DNA from: Amycolatopsis granulosa | GTDB taxonomy: Bacteria > Actinomycetota > Actinomycetes > Mycobacteriales > Pseudonocardiaceae | Assembly: GCF_011758745.1 (NCBI RefSeq) | Contig: NZ_JAANOV010000001.1 | Span: 372,001 to 436,000 of the forward strand | Direction of reading: 5' to 3' | Length of the DNA stretch: 64,000 bases | In this document: one piece after another, positions 44,928 through 54,303 of the stretch | How positions within the stretch are numbered: position 1 is the first letter of the stretch | Layout: every line of letters begins with the position of its first letter | Notes under the pieces: model-generated | What the model was told of the DNA's origin: nothing | What the model saw: only the letters and a program-made list of their open reading frames with translations | Databases searched by the model: none | Program-made: the position numbers and the translations under genes

Positions 44928-45911
44928 TCACCCCTCCCGCGGGTTGTCGACGGTCAGCAGTGTCTTGCCCAGTGTGGTGCGGGCCTCGATCGCGCGTTGT
45001 GCCGCGGCGGCCTGGTCCAGGCGGAAGGTCTGCCCGATGAGCGGCCGCAACGTTCCGGCGGCGTTCATGTCCAGCGCATCGGCGATGAGGGCGCGGGCCT
45101 CGGCGGGGCTCGGCGCGGAGGTGAGGCCGATGACCTCGATCGAGCGGGCGCGCAGTTCGGCCGGATCGTGCTCGGCGTCCGTCCCGCTCGCCATCCCGTA
45201 CACGCTGACACGTCCGCCGTCGCGCAGCGCCCGAACGGCCTGGGTGCCGACGGCCCCGCCGACGCCGTCGAAGACCAGGTCGAGACCTCTGCCCCCGGTG
45301 ACGGCGCGGACCCGGTCCAGCCAGCCCGGCCGGGAGTAGTCGACAACGGCGGCGGCTCCCAGGCCCATGACCGGTTCCGCCTTCCACGCGCCCCGGGCCG
45401 CGCCGATGACGCGGGCCCCGTCGGCTGAGGCGAGCTGCACCAGCAGGCTGCCCACACCGCCGGCCGCTGCTTCCACCAGCACGTGCTCGTCGCGGTGCAC
45501 GTTCGCCTGCCGATACAGCCACAACGCGGTGCGTCCGTCGGCGAGCAGCGCGACAGCGTCCCCGAGCGCCACCCCCTCCGGAACCGGAACGAGGTCTTGA
45601 GCCCGAGCCGTCGCCAGCTCGGCGTAACCGCCCTCACCGCCGGTCGTGGTGACCACGATCGTCCCCACCAGCACCGGATCCACGCCGGAACCGACCGCGA
45701 CGACGCGCCCGCCCACGCCGTTGCCCGGCACACGCGGCAGACCGGGCCTGCTGAACGGCCCGCGGCCCGACCGCACCTGCGTCTCGACGAAGGTGATGCT
45801 GGCGTAGGCCACCGCGACCACCACCTGTCCGGGTTGGGGCTCAGGGTCGGGGACCTCGCGTATCCGCAGCACCTCCGGCCCGCCGAACTCCTCCATCACC
45901 ACGGCACGCAT
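44928..45911 (-). CDS. MDR-family quinone/alcohol oxidoreductase
   Basis: 327 aa. GroES-like N-terminus (MRAVVMEEFGGPEVL, ASITFVETQVRSGRG) and Rossmann motif VEAAAGGVGSLLVQLA; lacks structural zinc Cys. Resembles NADPH:quinone reductases such as QOR. GGAGGACTC before ATG 45911. First gene of the operon with MFS and FrnE; two AACGGATAGAA repeats lie in its promoter. Probably detoxifies an electrophile or quinone together with the exporter (inference). Confidence 0.88.
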   Translation of the reverse strand: MRAVVMEEFGGPEVLRIREVPDPEPQPGQVVVAVAYASITFVETQVRSGRGPFSRPGLPRVPGNGVGGRVVAVGSGVDPVLVGTIVVTTTGGEGGYAELATARAQDLVPVPEGVALGDAVALLADGRTALWLYRQANVHRDEHVLVEAAAGGVGSLLVQLASADGARVIGAARGAWKAEPVMGLGAAAVVDYSRPGWLDRVRAVTGGRGLDLVFDGVGGAVGTQAVRALRDGGRVSVYGMASGTDAEHDPAELRARSIEVIGLTSAPSPAEARALIADALDMNAAGTLRPLIGQTFRLDQAAAAQRAIEARTTLGKTLLTVDNPREG

Positions 45912-45920
45912 GAGTCCTCC

Positions 45921-45978
45921 AAACGGATAGAAACCCTCTCGTTTGATCTGCACTATAACGGATAGAACCACTTCGTTT
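45921..45978. promoter_or_regulatory. two TetR operator copies
   Basis: A 24-bp unit, AAACG ... CGTTT with ACGGATAGAA inside, occurs at 45921-45944 and again at 45957-45978 (second copy AACG ... CGTT). The shared ACGGATAGAA is at 45923 and 45958, 35 bp apart. Each copy is an imperfect inverted repeat. They sit between the divergent MDR operon and the tetR gene. Confidence 0.7.
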
Positions 45979-45996
45979 GAGCGCTAGACTGGCGCC

Positions 45997-46701
45997 ATGG
46001 CACGCAAAGCCGCGCGGCACGCCGAGGCCGAACGCAATGATCGGGCCCTGTTGGAAGCCGCGAAGAAGGTCCTATCCAGGGACGGCGCACATGCGTCGAT
46101 GGCGAAGGTCGCGGCCGAAGCCGGAGTGGGGATCGCCACTGTCTACCGTCGCTACCGCACCAAGGACGAGCTGTTCCAGCACATGTGCGCGCTGTCCCTC
46201 GACCAGTGGATCGACGCCGCCGAACAAGGGCTCCGGCACGACGATCCCTGGGAGGGGCTCGTCCACTACGCGACGACCGCCGTCGAGTTCAGCGGAGGTT
46301 CGCTCGGATCGCTGGCGGGCACGATCGCCATCAGCGACGAGATGGCCCGCAAGTTCACGCGTGCGGAGGAGCTGATGGCCGAACTGGTCGCTCGAGCGCA
46401 CGCCGCCGGAGTCCTCAGGAGCGACGCCACACCCCTGGACATCGCACTGCTGATCGAGCAACTCGGCAAGTCACCCCTGGTCGACCAGCTCGAACGGCAG
46501 GGCCGCACCGACCTCACCGACGCGGCGGTCAACGCCCGTGGCCGCGTGATCGCCATCGCCCTCGACGGCCTGCGCGCCGGGAACCCGTCCTTGCCGGGGA
46601 CCGCTCCGACGCCTGACCTCTTCTCCGGTCGCTGGGAACACGACCCAACGACCCAGTCCCCGTCGGCCACCACGAGGCGAAACCTTGCTCACTCCGGGTG
46701 A
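45997..46701 (+). CDS. TetR/AcrR family repressor
   Basis: 234 aa. HTH VAAEAGVGIATVYRRYRTKD and LSRDGAHASMAKVA upstream, followed by a ligand domain. The extended polar C-terminal tail is untypical (SPSATTRRNLAHSG). Divergent from the MDR-MFS-FrnE operon with two operator-like repeats, so its probable repressor. Confidence 0.9.
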   Translation: MARKAARHAEAERNDRALLEAAKKVLSRDGAHASMAKVAAEAGVGIATVYRRYRTKDELFQHMCALSLDQWIDAAEQGLRHDDPWEGLVHYATTAVEFSGGSLGSLAGTIAISDEMARKFTRAEELMAELVARAHAAGVLRSDATPLDIALLIEQLGKSPLVDQLERQGRTDLTDAAVNARGRVIAIALDGLRAGNPSLPGTAPTPDLFSGRWEHDPTTQSPSATTRRNLAHSG

Positions 46702-46900
46702 CCACCACGCGTCTCGTGCTGACGGCTGAAGAGCTCTGCGGGCGTGCGCTTCAGTCGGACTCCGCACCACAGTGGATCAGCGGGGCATCGGCGGCCGCCG
46801 TGCCTGCTCATCGAGGCTCAGCCCGCCTCGCGGTGCCCCGGCCAGCAGCCCGGCGCGTGGGTCGCGCCGCCGCGCCCGACGCCTGGGCGTGTCGGCCTCG

Positions 46901-47011
46901 GTCCGCCGCCGTCTGCTGCCGCTCGGTGTAAGCCTTGACCACCGACACATCAGCGATTCCGAGCTGGCCCGCCAGGTAGTCCGCCACCTCGACCGGGACG
47001 TCCAGCGGATC
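46901..47011 (-). pseudogene. relic of a Tn3-family transposase N-terminus
   Basis: A 37-codon stretch in one minus-strand frame reads DPLDVPVEVADYLAGQLGI and ADVSVVKAYTERQQ. That matches the DUF4158 N-terminal region of Tn3-family transposases (DVP-x-VVDYVAEQLGI-D). The rest of the transposase (about 950 residues), its inverted repeats and resolvase are absent. It sits in the 360-bp gap 46702-47061 which otherwise holds no gene. It marks an old transposon insertion at the edge of the efflux cluster. Confidence 0.65.
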
Positions 47012-47061
47012 GGATTCTCGTTCCGAGTCTGGTCGGCACCCGATCCCCCGCCGGTGATCAG

Positions 47062-47826
47062 TCAGCGGCGCAGCAGCGCCCGCACCTGACCGGCCCGGTA
47101 GCGGGCACCCCACACGCCGACGCGCAGCAGCGCCTCGCGGATGATGGTGCCGCTCATCTTGGACTGGCCGATCTCGCGTTCGGTGAAGGTGATCGGCACC
47201 TCGGCGACGGTGAAGCCGGCGCGGGCGGTGCGCCAGGCGAGGTCGATCTGGAAGCAGTAACCGCGGGAGGCGATCTCCTCCAGTGGCAGCTTCTCCAGCA
47301 CCTCGCGACGATAGGCGCGGAACCCGGCGGTGACGTCCTTGATCCGCACCCCGAGTGCGAGCCGCGCGTAGAGGTTGGCGCCGCGGGAGAGCAGTTCCCG
47401 GTGGCGGGGCCAGTTCACCAGGCTGCCGCCCGGCACGTACCGCGAGCCGAGCACCAGGTCGGTGTCGCCGAGCGCCTCGAGCATGCGGGGCAGGTCCTCG
47501 GGGGCGTGCGAGCCGTCGGCGTCCATCTCGACGATCGTGCGGTAGTCGCGCGCCAGGCCCCAGCGGAAACCGGCGACGTAGGCGGCGCCGAGTCCGGCCT
47601 TCGCACTGCGGTGGAGCACGTGGACGCGGTCGTCGCCGGCGGCGATCTTGTCCCCCAGCTCGCCGGTTCCGTCCGGGCTGTTGTCGTCGACCACGAGGGC
47701 GTGCACCGCGGGTAAGACCCGCTGCAGCCGGTCGAGGATGAGCGGCAGGTTGTCCCGTTCGTTGTACGTCGGGACCACCACCAGCACCGGATCGATCGGC
47801 CGGGCCACCCGTGGCGCGTGCGCCAT
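47062..47826 (-). CDS. ppm1: polyprenol monophosphomannose synthase
   Basis: GT2 glycosyltransferase, 254 aa, transferring mannose from GDP-mannose to polyprenyl phosphate; the product feeds lipoglycan (LAM) and protein mannosylation. [43 protein letters not shown] (DxD) and FREIG-like [16 protein letters not shown] are diagnostic. No C-terminal membrane domain, as in other actinobacterial catalytic subunits. ATG 47826. 26 bp after lnt, so the same operon; in M. tuberculosis the two are one fused gene. Confidence 0.93.
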   Translation of the reverse strand: MAHAPRVARPIDPVLVVVPTYNERDNLPLILDRLQRVLPAVHALVVDDNSPDGTGELGDKIAAGDDRVHVLHRSAKAGLGAAYVAGFRWGLARDYRTIVEMDADGSHAPEDLPRMLEALGDTDLVLGSRYVPGGSLVNWPRHRELLSRGANLYARLALGVRIKDVTAGFRAYRREVLEKLPLEEIASRGYCFQIDLAWRTARAGFTVAEVPITFTEREIGQSKMSGTIIREALLRVGVWGARYRAGQVRALLRR

Positions 47827-47852
47827 CCCCTTGTTCCTCCCCCGCGGAGTGA

Positions 47853-49442
47853 TCACCCCGCCCTGGTCGCCGTTGTGCTCGTCGCCCGGGTGCGCGAACG
47901 GAGCAGGAGCCCGGTCAGGATCGCGGCGACCGCCGCAACGACGAGCCCGTACTCCGTCCACGCCCCCAGTCGATCCGACAGCGTAGCCTGCGTGCGCAGC
48001 GGCACGGTGCCGACCAGGGATGCGGGGGTGAACTGCCCGGTCGACTGCGTCACGGTGCCGTCCGGCTCGACCAGCGCGCTGACCCCGGTGGTCGAGGACA
48101 CCACCACGGCGCGGCCGTGCTCGACGGCGCGCAGCCGGGCCATGGCCAGCTGCTGGTAGGACATCTCGCTGCGCCCGAACCAGCCGTTGTTGGTGGGCAG
48201 CACGATCAGCTGGGCACCGTCGCGCACCGCGTCGCGGGGGACGTAGTCGTAGGCGATCTCGTAGCAGATCGGCACGGCCACGCGGGTGCCGGCGACGTCG
48301 AGCACCGCGGGTGCGGTGCCGGCCCGCATGTCGCCGGTGTCGTCGACGAACGGGGTGAACCAGCGGGCGATCGCGCGGGCCGGGACGAACTCGGCGAAGG
48401 GCACCAGTTCTTGTTTGCTGTAGCTCGCGCCGCGGCCGGTTACCGGGGTCCACACGAACTCGGTGTTCTGCGTGGGCTGTCCGGGTTCCCGGTACCGGGC
48501 ACCGATGAGGGTGGGCACGCCGAGGTCGCGCACCGCCTGGTCCACGGCGGGATCGGCTCCGGTGAGGTCGGTGGCGGTTTCCGGCCAGACGACCAGGTCC
48601 GGGGCGGGCACGGCGCCGGTGCGGATCTGCCCGGCCAGCACTTCGCTCTGCGTCAAGTGGTTCGCGCGCAGGGTGGGGGCTTCGTTCATCAGGTCGAGGC
48701 CGACGTCGGGCGCGTTGCCCTGCACGATCGCGACCGTGCGGGTGCCGGCCTGTGCGCCGGTGCCGATCGTGGGCCACAGCGCCAGTCCGGCGACGACCGG
48801 CACGACGGTGGCGACAACGGGCAGCCGCAGCCCCCGCCGGTCGCGGCGGGCGGCGCTGGCGAGCAGCGCGGCCAGGCCGAACCCGGTGACGACCACGGCG
48901 AACCCGACCAAGGGCGCACCGCCGATCGAGGCGAGCGGGGTGAACGCTCCCCCGGGCTGGCTGAACGCGACCCGCCCCCAGGGGAACCCGCCGAGGGGCC
49001 ACCAGGTGCGCGGCGTTTCGCTGGCGATCACGACCATCGCCATCCACACCGGGCCGCCGGGCAGCCGCGCGACGACGGTGCAGCAGGCAGCGGCCAGCCC
49101 GAGGTAGGCGGCCAGTGCGCCGGACAGCGCGCCCCACGGCGCGGGGCCGAACCCGCGGCCGAGGAAGTCCTGCAGCCACAGCAGCAGCGGCAGGTACAGG
49201 CCGAGCCCGAACACGAAGCCGTAGCCCAGGCCACCCCAGAACCGGCGCCCGCGCAGCGCGACGCCGAGCCCGGCGAACCCGAGCGGCGCCAGCCACCACA
49301 GGTCGCGGGGCGCGAAGCTGAGGTAGAACACGAACCCCGACGCCGCCGCGAGCGCGAGCCGCAGCAGCCAGGACCGCCAGTTCCGCTTCGTCCGGGCGGG
49401 GGGCGCCGCGGGGGCGGCGGACTGGGCCACTGGTGCTGCCAT
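47853..49442 (-). CDS. lnt: apolipoprotein N-acyltransferase
   Basis: 529 aa inner-membrane enzyme adding the third acyl chain to lipoproteins. Six to seven N-terminal helices ([20 protein letters not shown]) precede a nitrilase-like domain with the E-K-C triad: [12 protein letters not shown] (Glu), [12 protein letters not shown] (Lys), [12 protein letters not shown] (Cys). A C-terminal helix follows. Start ATG 49442. Forms an operon with ppm, the M. tuberculosis order without the fusion. Actinobacterial Lnt activity is typical of mycolata and relatives. Confidence 0.93.
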   Translation of the reverse strand: MAAPVAQSAAPAAPPARTKRNWRSWLLRLALAAASGFVFYLSFAPRDLWWLAPLGFAGLGVALRGRRFWGGLGYGFVFGLGLYLPLLLWLQDFLGRGFGPAPWGALSGALAAYLGLAAACCTVVARLPGGPVWMAMVVIASETPRTWWPLGGFPWGRVAFSQPGGAFTPLASIGGAPLVGFAVVVTGFGLAALLASAARRDRRGLRLPVVATVVPVVAGLALWPTIGTGAQAGTRTVAIVQGNAPDVGLDLMNEAPTLRANHLTQSEVLAGQIRTGAVPAPDLVVWPETATDLTGADPAVDQAVRDLGVPTLIGARYREPGQPTQNTEFVWTPVTGRGASYSKQELVPFAEFVPARAIARWFTPFVDDTGDMRAGTAPAVLDVAGTRVAVPICYEIAYDYVPRDAVRDGAQLIVLPTNNGWFGRSEMSYQQLAMARLRAVEHGRAVVVSSTTGVSALVEPDGTVTQSTGQFTPASLVGTVPLRTQATLSDRLGAWTEYGLVVAAVAAILTGLLLRSRTRATSTTATRAG

Positions 49443-49452
49443 GCGAGCAACC

Positions 49453-51063
49453 TTAGGCCGCGGAGGTGAACGCGTCGTAGAGCACCTGACCCGCGCGGAC
49501 GGTCCGCAGGCAGGTCGGCAGTGGCGCGCCGGGGTCGAGCGGCGGCAGCGCCGGCACCCGGGAGCGCGGGTCGGTGGACCAGCGCTGGACCCGCGAGTCG
49601 GGGGCGGCCACGACGAGGTCGGCGGCATCCCAGATGGCGTAGTGGGCGGGGGCGCCGGGGACCAGGCTGCCGGTGCGGCCGTCGTGGACACCGGCGGCGC
49701 GGTGCCCGCCGCGGGTGTGGGCGGTGAACGCGGCGCGCGCGGACAGGCCGGAGCCGGGAGTGCGGTGGTGGATGGCGGCGCGCACGGCTTCCCACGGCTG
49801 CAACGGGGTGACCGGGCAGTCGGAGCCGAAGGCGAGCAGGACCCCTTCGGCGGCCAGCATCGCGAACGGGTTCATCCGCGCGGCCCGTTCGGCGCCCAGC
49901 CGCTGGGCGTACATGCCCTCGGGCCCGCCCCACAGGGCGTCGAACCGGGGCTGCACCGATGCGGTGACGCCCCAGCCGGCCAGTGCCCTGGCCTGGTCGG
50001 CGTCGATCATCTCGAGGTGTTCGAGGCGGTGGTGGCCACCGGCGAGGGCGCGTTGCCCCACGCTCTTCTCGGCGAGCTGGAAGCCGTGGACGACCTCGGC
50101 GACGCCGGCGTCGCCGATGACGTGGAAGCCGGCCTGGAGCCCGGCTTCGGTGCAGGCGACCAGGTGCGCGGCGATGGCGTCCGCGTCGAGGTAGCGGGCG
50201 CCGGCCGAGCCGGGCTCGTCGAGGTAGGGCTCCTCCAGCGCGGCGGTGCGGGAGCCGAGGGCGCCGTCGACGAACAGGTCACCGGCCAGGCCGCGCAGGC
50301 CGAGGCGGCGGGCGACGTCGACGGCTCCGGGCTCGCCCCAGTAGCCGACGACCTCGGGGTGACCGGGTTCGGCGGCCAGGGCGAGCAGGTCGGCGAGGTC
50401 CTCCTCGCCGGAGATGTCGGGGCCGGCGCACTCGTGGACGCTGACGATGCCGCGTGCGGCGGCCAGCCGGAGGAACGCCTGCTGAGCGCGGCGGCGCTGC
50501 TCGCGGGTGAGCGCCGCCCGGACGGCGGCGCGGACGTGGTGGTGGGCGTCGCGGGTCAGCGGGCCGTCCGCCGACCACCCGGCGGCGTCGCGCGCGGTCG
50601 GCGCGAGGTCCACCAGGGCGGTGGACACCAGTGCGGAGTGGACGTCGACGCGGCTGAGGTAGACGGGCACACCGCCGGCGGCCTCGTCGATCTCGGCGCG
50701 GCTGGGCAGCCGGGGCGCGGACCAGGCGGTCTCGTCCCAGCCGTGGGCGACGAGAACCTCACCGGGGCGGGCGGCGCCCCGGACCGCGGCCAGCAGCCCG
50801 GCGGCGTCGGTGACCCCGCCGAGGTCGACCCCGGCCAGGTGCAGGCCGGTGGCGGTGGCGTGCACGTGGGCGTCGACGAAACCGGGGGCGACGAACGCGC
50901 CGTCGAGGTCGTGGATCTCCGCATCCGGGTGCAGCGCGCGGCCTGGGCCGTCCTGGCCGACCCAGACGATCGTGCCGCCGGTGACGGCCATCGCGGTGGC
51001 ATCGGGGTTGCTGGGCGAGTGGATACGCCCGCCGAGCAGGAGCGTGGTGCTGTCGTCGGTCAC
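49453..51063 (-). CDS. amidohydrolase, YtcJ-like
   Basis: 536 aa metal-dependent hydrolase. N-terminal GAFVAPGFVDAHVHATATGL carries HxH; GSDCPVTPLQPWEAVRAAIH the C-terminal Asp and flanking region; FHVIGDAGVAE the central His. The YtcJ branch typically acts on N-formyl or exocyclic amides. GTG 51063. Gap of 10 bp to lnt, same strand, so it may lead the lnt-ppm operon. Divergent from the kamA-like gene. Confidence 0.9.
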   Translation of the reverse strand: MTDDSTTLLLGGRIHSPSNPDATAMAVTGGTIVWVGQDGPGRALHPDAEIHDLDGAFVAPGFVDAHVHATATGLHLAGVDLGGVTDAAGLLAAVRGAARPGEVLVAHGWDETAWSAPRLPSRAEIDEAAGGVPVYLSRVDVHSALVSTALVDLAPTARDAAGWSADGPLTRDAHHHVRAAVRAALTREQRRRAQQAFLRLAAARGIVSVHECAGPDISGEEDLADLLALAAEPGHPEVVGYWGEPGAVDVARRLGLRGLAGDLFVDGALGSRTAALEEPYLDEPGSAGARYLDADAIAAHLVACTEAGLQAGFHVIGDAGVAEVVHGFQLAEKSVGQRALAGGHHRLEHLEMIDADQARALAGWGVTASVQPRFDALWGGPEGMYAQRLGAERAARMNPFAMLAAEGVLLAFGSDCPVTPLQPWEAVRAAIHHRTPGSGLSARAAFTAHTRGGHRAAGVHDGRTGSLVPGAPAHYAIWDAADLVVAAPDSRVQRWSTDPRSRVPALPPLDPGAPLPTCLRTVRAGQVLYDAFTSAA

Positions 51064-51162
51064 GGTGTCGAGTGTGCACGATCGGGTCGCGACGAAAGCT
51101 TTTCCGTCGTATTCTCACTTTCACCGCAGATTTTGACGTCTGATGGCCGACGAGGAGAAGAG

Positions 51163-52548
51163 ATGACTGCGATCCAGGAAGTCTCCCCCGCCGAGAGCTC
51201 CGAGAGCACCACCGGTGCCGCCGGACAGCCCTACGCCTACCGCCGTACGGAGCTGGTCGAACCGGACTGGCGCCGCTTCCCCGGCTGGCGGGAGGTGACC
51301 GAGGCGCAGTGGCGGGACGCGCAGTGGCAGCGGGTGCACTGCGTGCGCAACATCAAGCAGCTGCGCGCGGTGCTCGGCGACCTCATCGGCGAGCGGTTCT
51401 ACGACGACCTGGCCGCCGACCAGCGCGAGCTGGCGACGATGTCGATGCTGGTGCCGCCGCAGATGCTCAACACCATGTCGGTGGACTCGACCGACGCCTT
51501 CTACGCCGACCCGGTCCGCCGCTACATGCTGCCGGTGCGCAGCGACCGCGACCCGGACTGGCCCAGTCACCCGCACTCCGCGCGCGACTCACTGCACGAG
51601 GCGGAGATGTGGGTGGTGGAGGGCCTGACCCACCGCTACCCCACGAAGGTGCTGGCGGAGCTGCTGTCCACCTGCCCCCAGTACTGCGGGCACTGCACGC
51701 GGATGGACCTGGTGGGCAACTCGACCGACCAGGTCGTCAAGCACAAGCTGGACCTCAAGCCGGTGGACCGCCAGGACGCGATGATCGACTACCTGCGCCG
51801 TACGCCCGGGGTGCGGGACGTCGTGGTGTCCGGCGGTGACGTGGCGAACGTGCCGTGGCACCAGCTGGAGTCGTTCCTGATGCGGCTGCTGGACATCGAG
51901 ACCGTGCGGGACATCAGGCTGGCCACCAAGGCGCTGGCCGGGCTGCCGCAGCACTGGTTGCAGCCCCGGATCGTCGAGGGGCTGGAGCGGGTGGCCGGCA
52001 CGGCGCGGCGCCGCGGCGTGAACCTGGCGATCCACACGCACGTCAACCACGTCCAGTCGGTGACCCCGCTGGTCGCCGAGGCGGCGCGGACGGCGCTGGA
52101 GGTCGGCGTGCGGGACGTGCGCAACCAGGGGGTGCTGATGCGTGGGGTGAACGCCACCCCGGCGGCACTGCTGGACCTCTGCTTCGCCTTGCAGGGCGAG
52201 GCGAACATCCTGCCGTACTACTTCTACCTGTGCGACATGATCCCCAACGCCGAGCACTGGCGCCTGGCGGTGTGGGAGGCGCAGGAGCTGCAGCACGCCA
52301 TCATGGGGTACCTGCCGGGCTACGCCACCCCGCGCATCGTCTGCGACGTGCCCTACGTCGGCAAGCGCTGGGTGCACCAGCTCGCCGAGTACGACCGGGA
52401 GCGCGGCATCTCCTACTGGACGAAGAACTACCGCACCGGGATCGAGCACTCCGACCCGGAGGCGTTGCGCCGCCACTACCCCTACTACGACCCCATCCGC
52501 ACGCTTCCTGCGGACGGGCGAGCGTGGTGGGCGCAGCAGGCGAGCTGA
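51163..52548 (+). CDS. kamA: lysine 2,3-aminomutase family radical SAM enzyme
   Basis: 461 aa. The radical-SAM cluster is C171-x3-C175-x2-C178 in LSTCPQYCGHCTRMDLVGNS. VVVSGGDVANVPWHQLESFL and the PYYFYLCDMIPNAEHWR stretch with an Asp for the substrate amine fit KamA. It uses PLP and SAM to interconvert alpha- and beta-lysine, an osmolyte or antibiotic precursor. AGAAGAG before ATG 51163; the long open frame upstream is antisense to the amidohydrolase. No lysine-acetyltransferase (ablB) gene is nearby, so specificity for lysine is unproven. Confidence 0.88.
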   Translation: MTAIQEVSPAESSESTTGAAGQPYAYRRTELVEPDWRRFPGWREVTEAQWRDAQWQRVHCVRNIKQLRAVLGDLIGERFYDDLAADQRELATMSMLVPPQMLNTMSVDSTDAFYADPVRRYMLPVRSDRDPDWPSHPHSARDSLHEAEMWVVEGLTHRYPTKVLAELLSTCPQYCGHCTRMDLVGNSTDQVVKHKLDLKPVDRQDAMIDYLRRTPGVRDVVVSGGDVANVPWHQLESFLMRLLDIETVRDIRLATKALAGLPQHWLQPRIVEGLERVAGTARRRGVNLAIHTHVNHVQSVTPLVAEAARTALEVGVRDVRNQGVLMRGVNATPAALLDLCFALQGEANILPYYFYLCDMIPNAEHWRLAVWEAQELQHAIMGYLPGYATPRIVCDVPYVGKRWVHQLAEYDRERGISYWTKNYRTGIEHSDPEALRRHYPYYDPIRTLPADGRAWWAQQAS

Positions 52549-52647
52549 CCGCTCGCCCCACGCACGGCGAATCCGGCCCCGGCGCGATCTTCCGACAGCG
52601 CGCCGGGGCCGGATCGTGTCCAGCGGGACACATCGAGATGTATGCGC

Positions 52648-52693
52648 TTGCATCGACTCGCCCGACGTGTATAGTTGGTTTTGTCAAACCAAC
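52648..52693 (+). promoter_or_regulatory. promoter with MarR operator
   Basis: TTGCAT (52648-52653), 16 bp, TATAGT (52670-52675) form a good housekeeping promoter. A perfect inverted repeat, GTTGGTTT (52674-52681) and AAACCAAC (52686-52693) around TGTC, starts on the -10 and covers the expected start point. Binding there would block transcription of the MarR-MDR-NmrA operon. Confidence 0.75.
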
Positions 52694-52714
52694 CTTTTCG
52701 GATGGGGTGTGCGG

Positions 52715-53197
52715 ATGGACCAGGTAGCGGCCGGCAACGGCCTGTCCCGTCCCCAGCGTGAGGCCGTTGACGGAGTGGCGGCCGCCCTGGCCACGGTGGG
52801 CAACTGGATGTTCGCTCCGGCCACCCGCCGCAAGATCATGGCCGCGTCCGGGCTGGACCTGTCGCTGGGCGACTACACCCTGCTGGCCCAGGTGTCGCTG
52901 CACGCGCCGGTGCGACTGTCGGTCCTGGCGGAGCTGATGGAGGTGGACAAGTCCACCCTCTCCCCGCCGGCCAAACGCCTGGAATCACGCGGATTGATCG
53001 AGCGCCGACCCGATCCGGCCGACGCCCGCGCCCAGCTGGTGAGCGTCACCCGGGCCGGGAAACTCGCCATCGGCAAGCTCTGGAAGGCGCGCGCCGCCGC
53101 GGTTGCCGCCCTGCTCGCGGACTGGGACGCGGCCGATGTCGAGCAACTGGCCGCGAGCCTCGGCGCGCTCAGCGAAGCGATCAAGAGAGGGCGCTGA
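52715..53197 (+). CDS. MarR family transcriptional regulator
   Basis: 160 aa. Winged helix with LAELMEVDKSTLSPPAKRLE (recognition) and RRPDPADARAQLVSVTRAG (wing). No cysteine, so it does not use the Cys-oxidation switch of OhrR/HypR types. ATG 52715 after GGATGGGG. First gene of an operon with a quinone-type oxidoreductase and an NmrA-like reductase; the inverted repeat on its promoter makes autorepression likely. Confidence 0.9.
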   Translation: MDQVAAGNGLSRPQREAVDGVAAALATVGNWMFAPATRRKIMAASGLDLSLGDYTLLAQVSLHAPVRLSVLAELMEVDKSTLSPPAKRLESRGLIERRPDPADARAQLVSVTRAGKLAIGKLWKARAAAVAALLADWDAADVEQLAASLGALSEAIKRGR

Positions 53198-53256
53198 GCC
53201 CCTTTCCGTCCGCCACACACCCCGCACGACTTTCGCACATCAAGGAAGTGAGTCGC

Positions 53257-54237
53257 ATGCGTGCCGTTCTGCTGCACGAATTCGGGCCGCCCGCCCAGCT
53301 GCGCGTCGCGGACGTGCCCACGCCGGAACCGGCCGCGGGCGAGGTCGCGGTGCAGGTCGCCGCGGCCGGCATCCAGTTCCTGGAGACGCAGGTCCGCGCC
53401 GGGACCATGCGCGGCGTTCTCGGTGGCGCGCCGCTGCCGGTGATCCTCGGCAAGGAGATCGCCGGAGTGGTCACCGAGGTCGGTCCCGGTGGCGACACCG
53501 GCCTGATCGGCGCCCGCGTCCTGGCCAGCACCACCGGCCTGGGCGGGTACGCCGAGACCGCCGTCGTCCCGGCCGACAGCCTCGTCCCGGTGCGCGACGG
53601 GGTCGAGCTGCCCGAGGCCGTCGCCCTCTACCGGTACGGCGTCACCGCGCAGGGCCTGGTCAGGGCGGCCCGCGTGACCGCCGGTGACCGGGTCCTGGTA
53701 CTGGCGGCCGCGGGCGCCGTCGGCACGATCCTGGTGCAGCTGCTCAAGCGGGCCGGGGCCACCGTCGTCGCGGCCGCTCGCGGGGAGCGCAAGCTCGCGC
53801 TGCTCGGCGAGCTGCGGGCCGACCACGTGGTGGACTACTCGCTCCCCCACTGGACGGCCCGCGTCCGGGACGCCGTGGGCGGTCCCGTGGACGTCGTGTA
53901 CGACCACGTCGGCGGAGCGCTCGGACGTGCCGCGTTCGAGCTGCTCACCCCGGGCGCGGGGCGCCAGATCACGTTCGGCTTCTCCAGCGGCACCCCGCTG
54001 GAGGTGCGGCCCATGGAACTGCTCGGCCGGAGCCTGACCCTGACCGGGTTCAGCGCCGGTTCCCTCTGGAGCCGGCCCGAACTGGCCCGCGACCTGGCGA
54101 CCGAAGTCCTGGAACTGGCCGCGGCCGGCCAGATCCGTCCGGTCATCGGCCAGCGTTTCCCACTGGAGCGGGCAGCCGACGCGCACGCCGCGATCGAAGC
54201 CCGCGACACCGTCGGCAAAACGCTCCTCATCCCCTGA
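53257..54237 (+). CDS. MDR-family quinone oxidoreductase
   Basis: 326 aa. MRAVLLHEFGPPAQLRVADV, GGAPLPVILGKEIAGVV, and the Rossmann LAAAGAVGTILVQLLKRAGA. No zinc cluster. AAGGAAG 9 nt before ATG 53257. Similar in order and sequence to the MDR protein at 44928 (e.g. VVDYS, GFSSGT versus YGMASGT), suggesting related detoxification roles. Confidence 0.9.
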   Translation: MRAVLLHEFGPPAQLRVADVPTPEPAAGEVAVQVAAAGIQFLETQVRAGTMRGVLGGAPLPVILGKEIAGVVTEVGPGGDTGLIGARVLASTTGLGGYAETAVVPADSLVPVRDGVELPEAVALYRYGVTAQGLVRAARVTAGDRVLVLAAAGAVGTILVQLLKRAGATVVAAARGERKLALLGELRADHVVDYSLPHWTARVRDAVGGPVDVVYDHVGGALGRAAFELLTPGAGRQITFGFSSGTPLEVRPMELLGRSLTLTGFSAGSLWSRPELARDLATEVLELAAAGQIRPVIGQRFPLERAADAHAAIEARDTVGKTLLIP

Positions 54238-54303
54238 CCGGGTCGAAACCCCCGCGGACCCGCGGGGCCACGTCAACATTCAGCACGAAGGAGTTCACAC
54301 CTC

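Noticed and set aside
47062-49299. Apparent Lnt-Ppm fusion in one frame
   Set aside because: The upstream part is lnt read in the wrong frame. The true lnt frame ends at 47853 and ppm starts at 47826, so the genes are separate.
49441-52548. 1035-residue + frame
   Set aside because: Only the part from ATG 51163 is kamA; the first 570 codons are antisense to the amidohydrolase.
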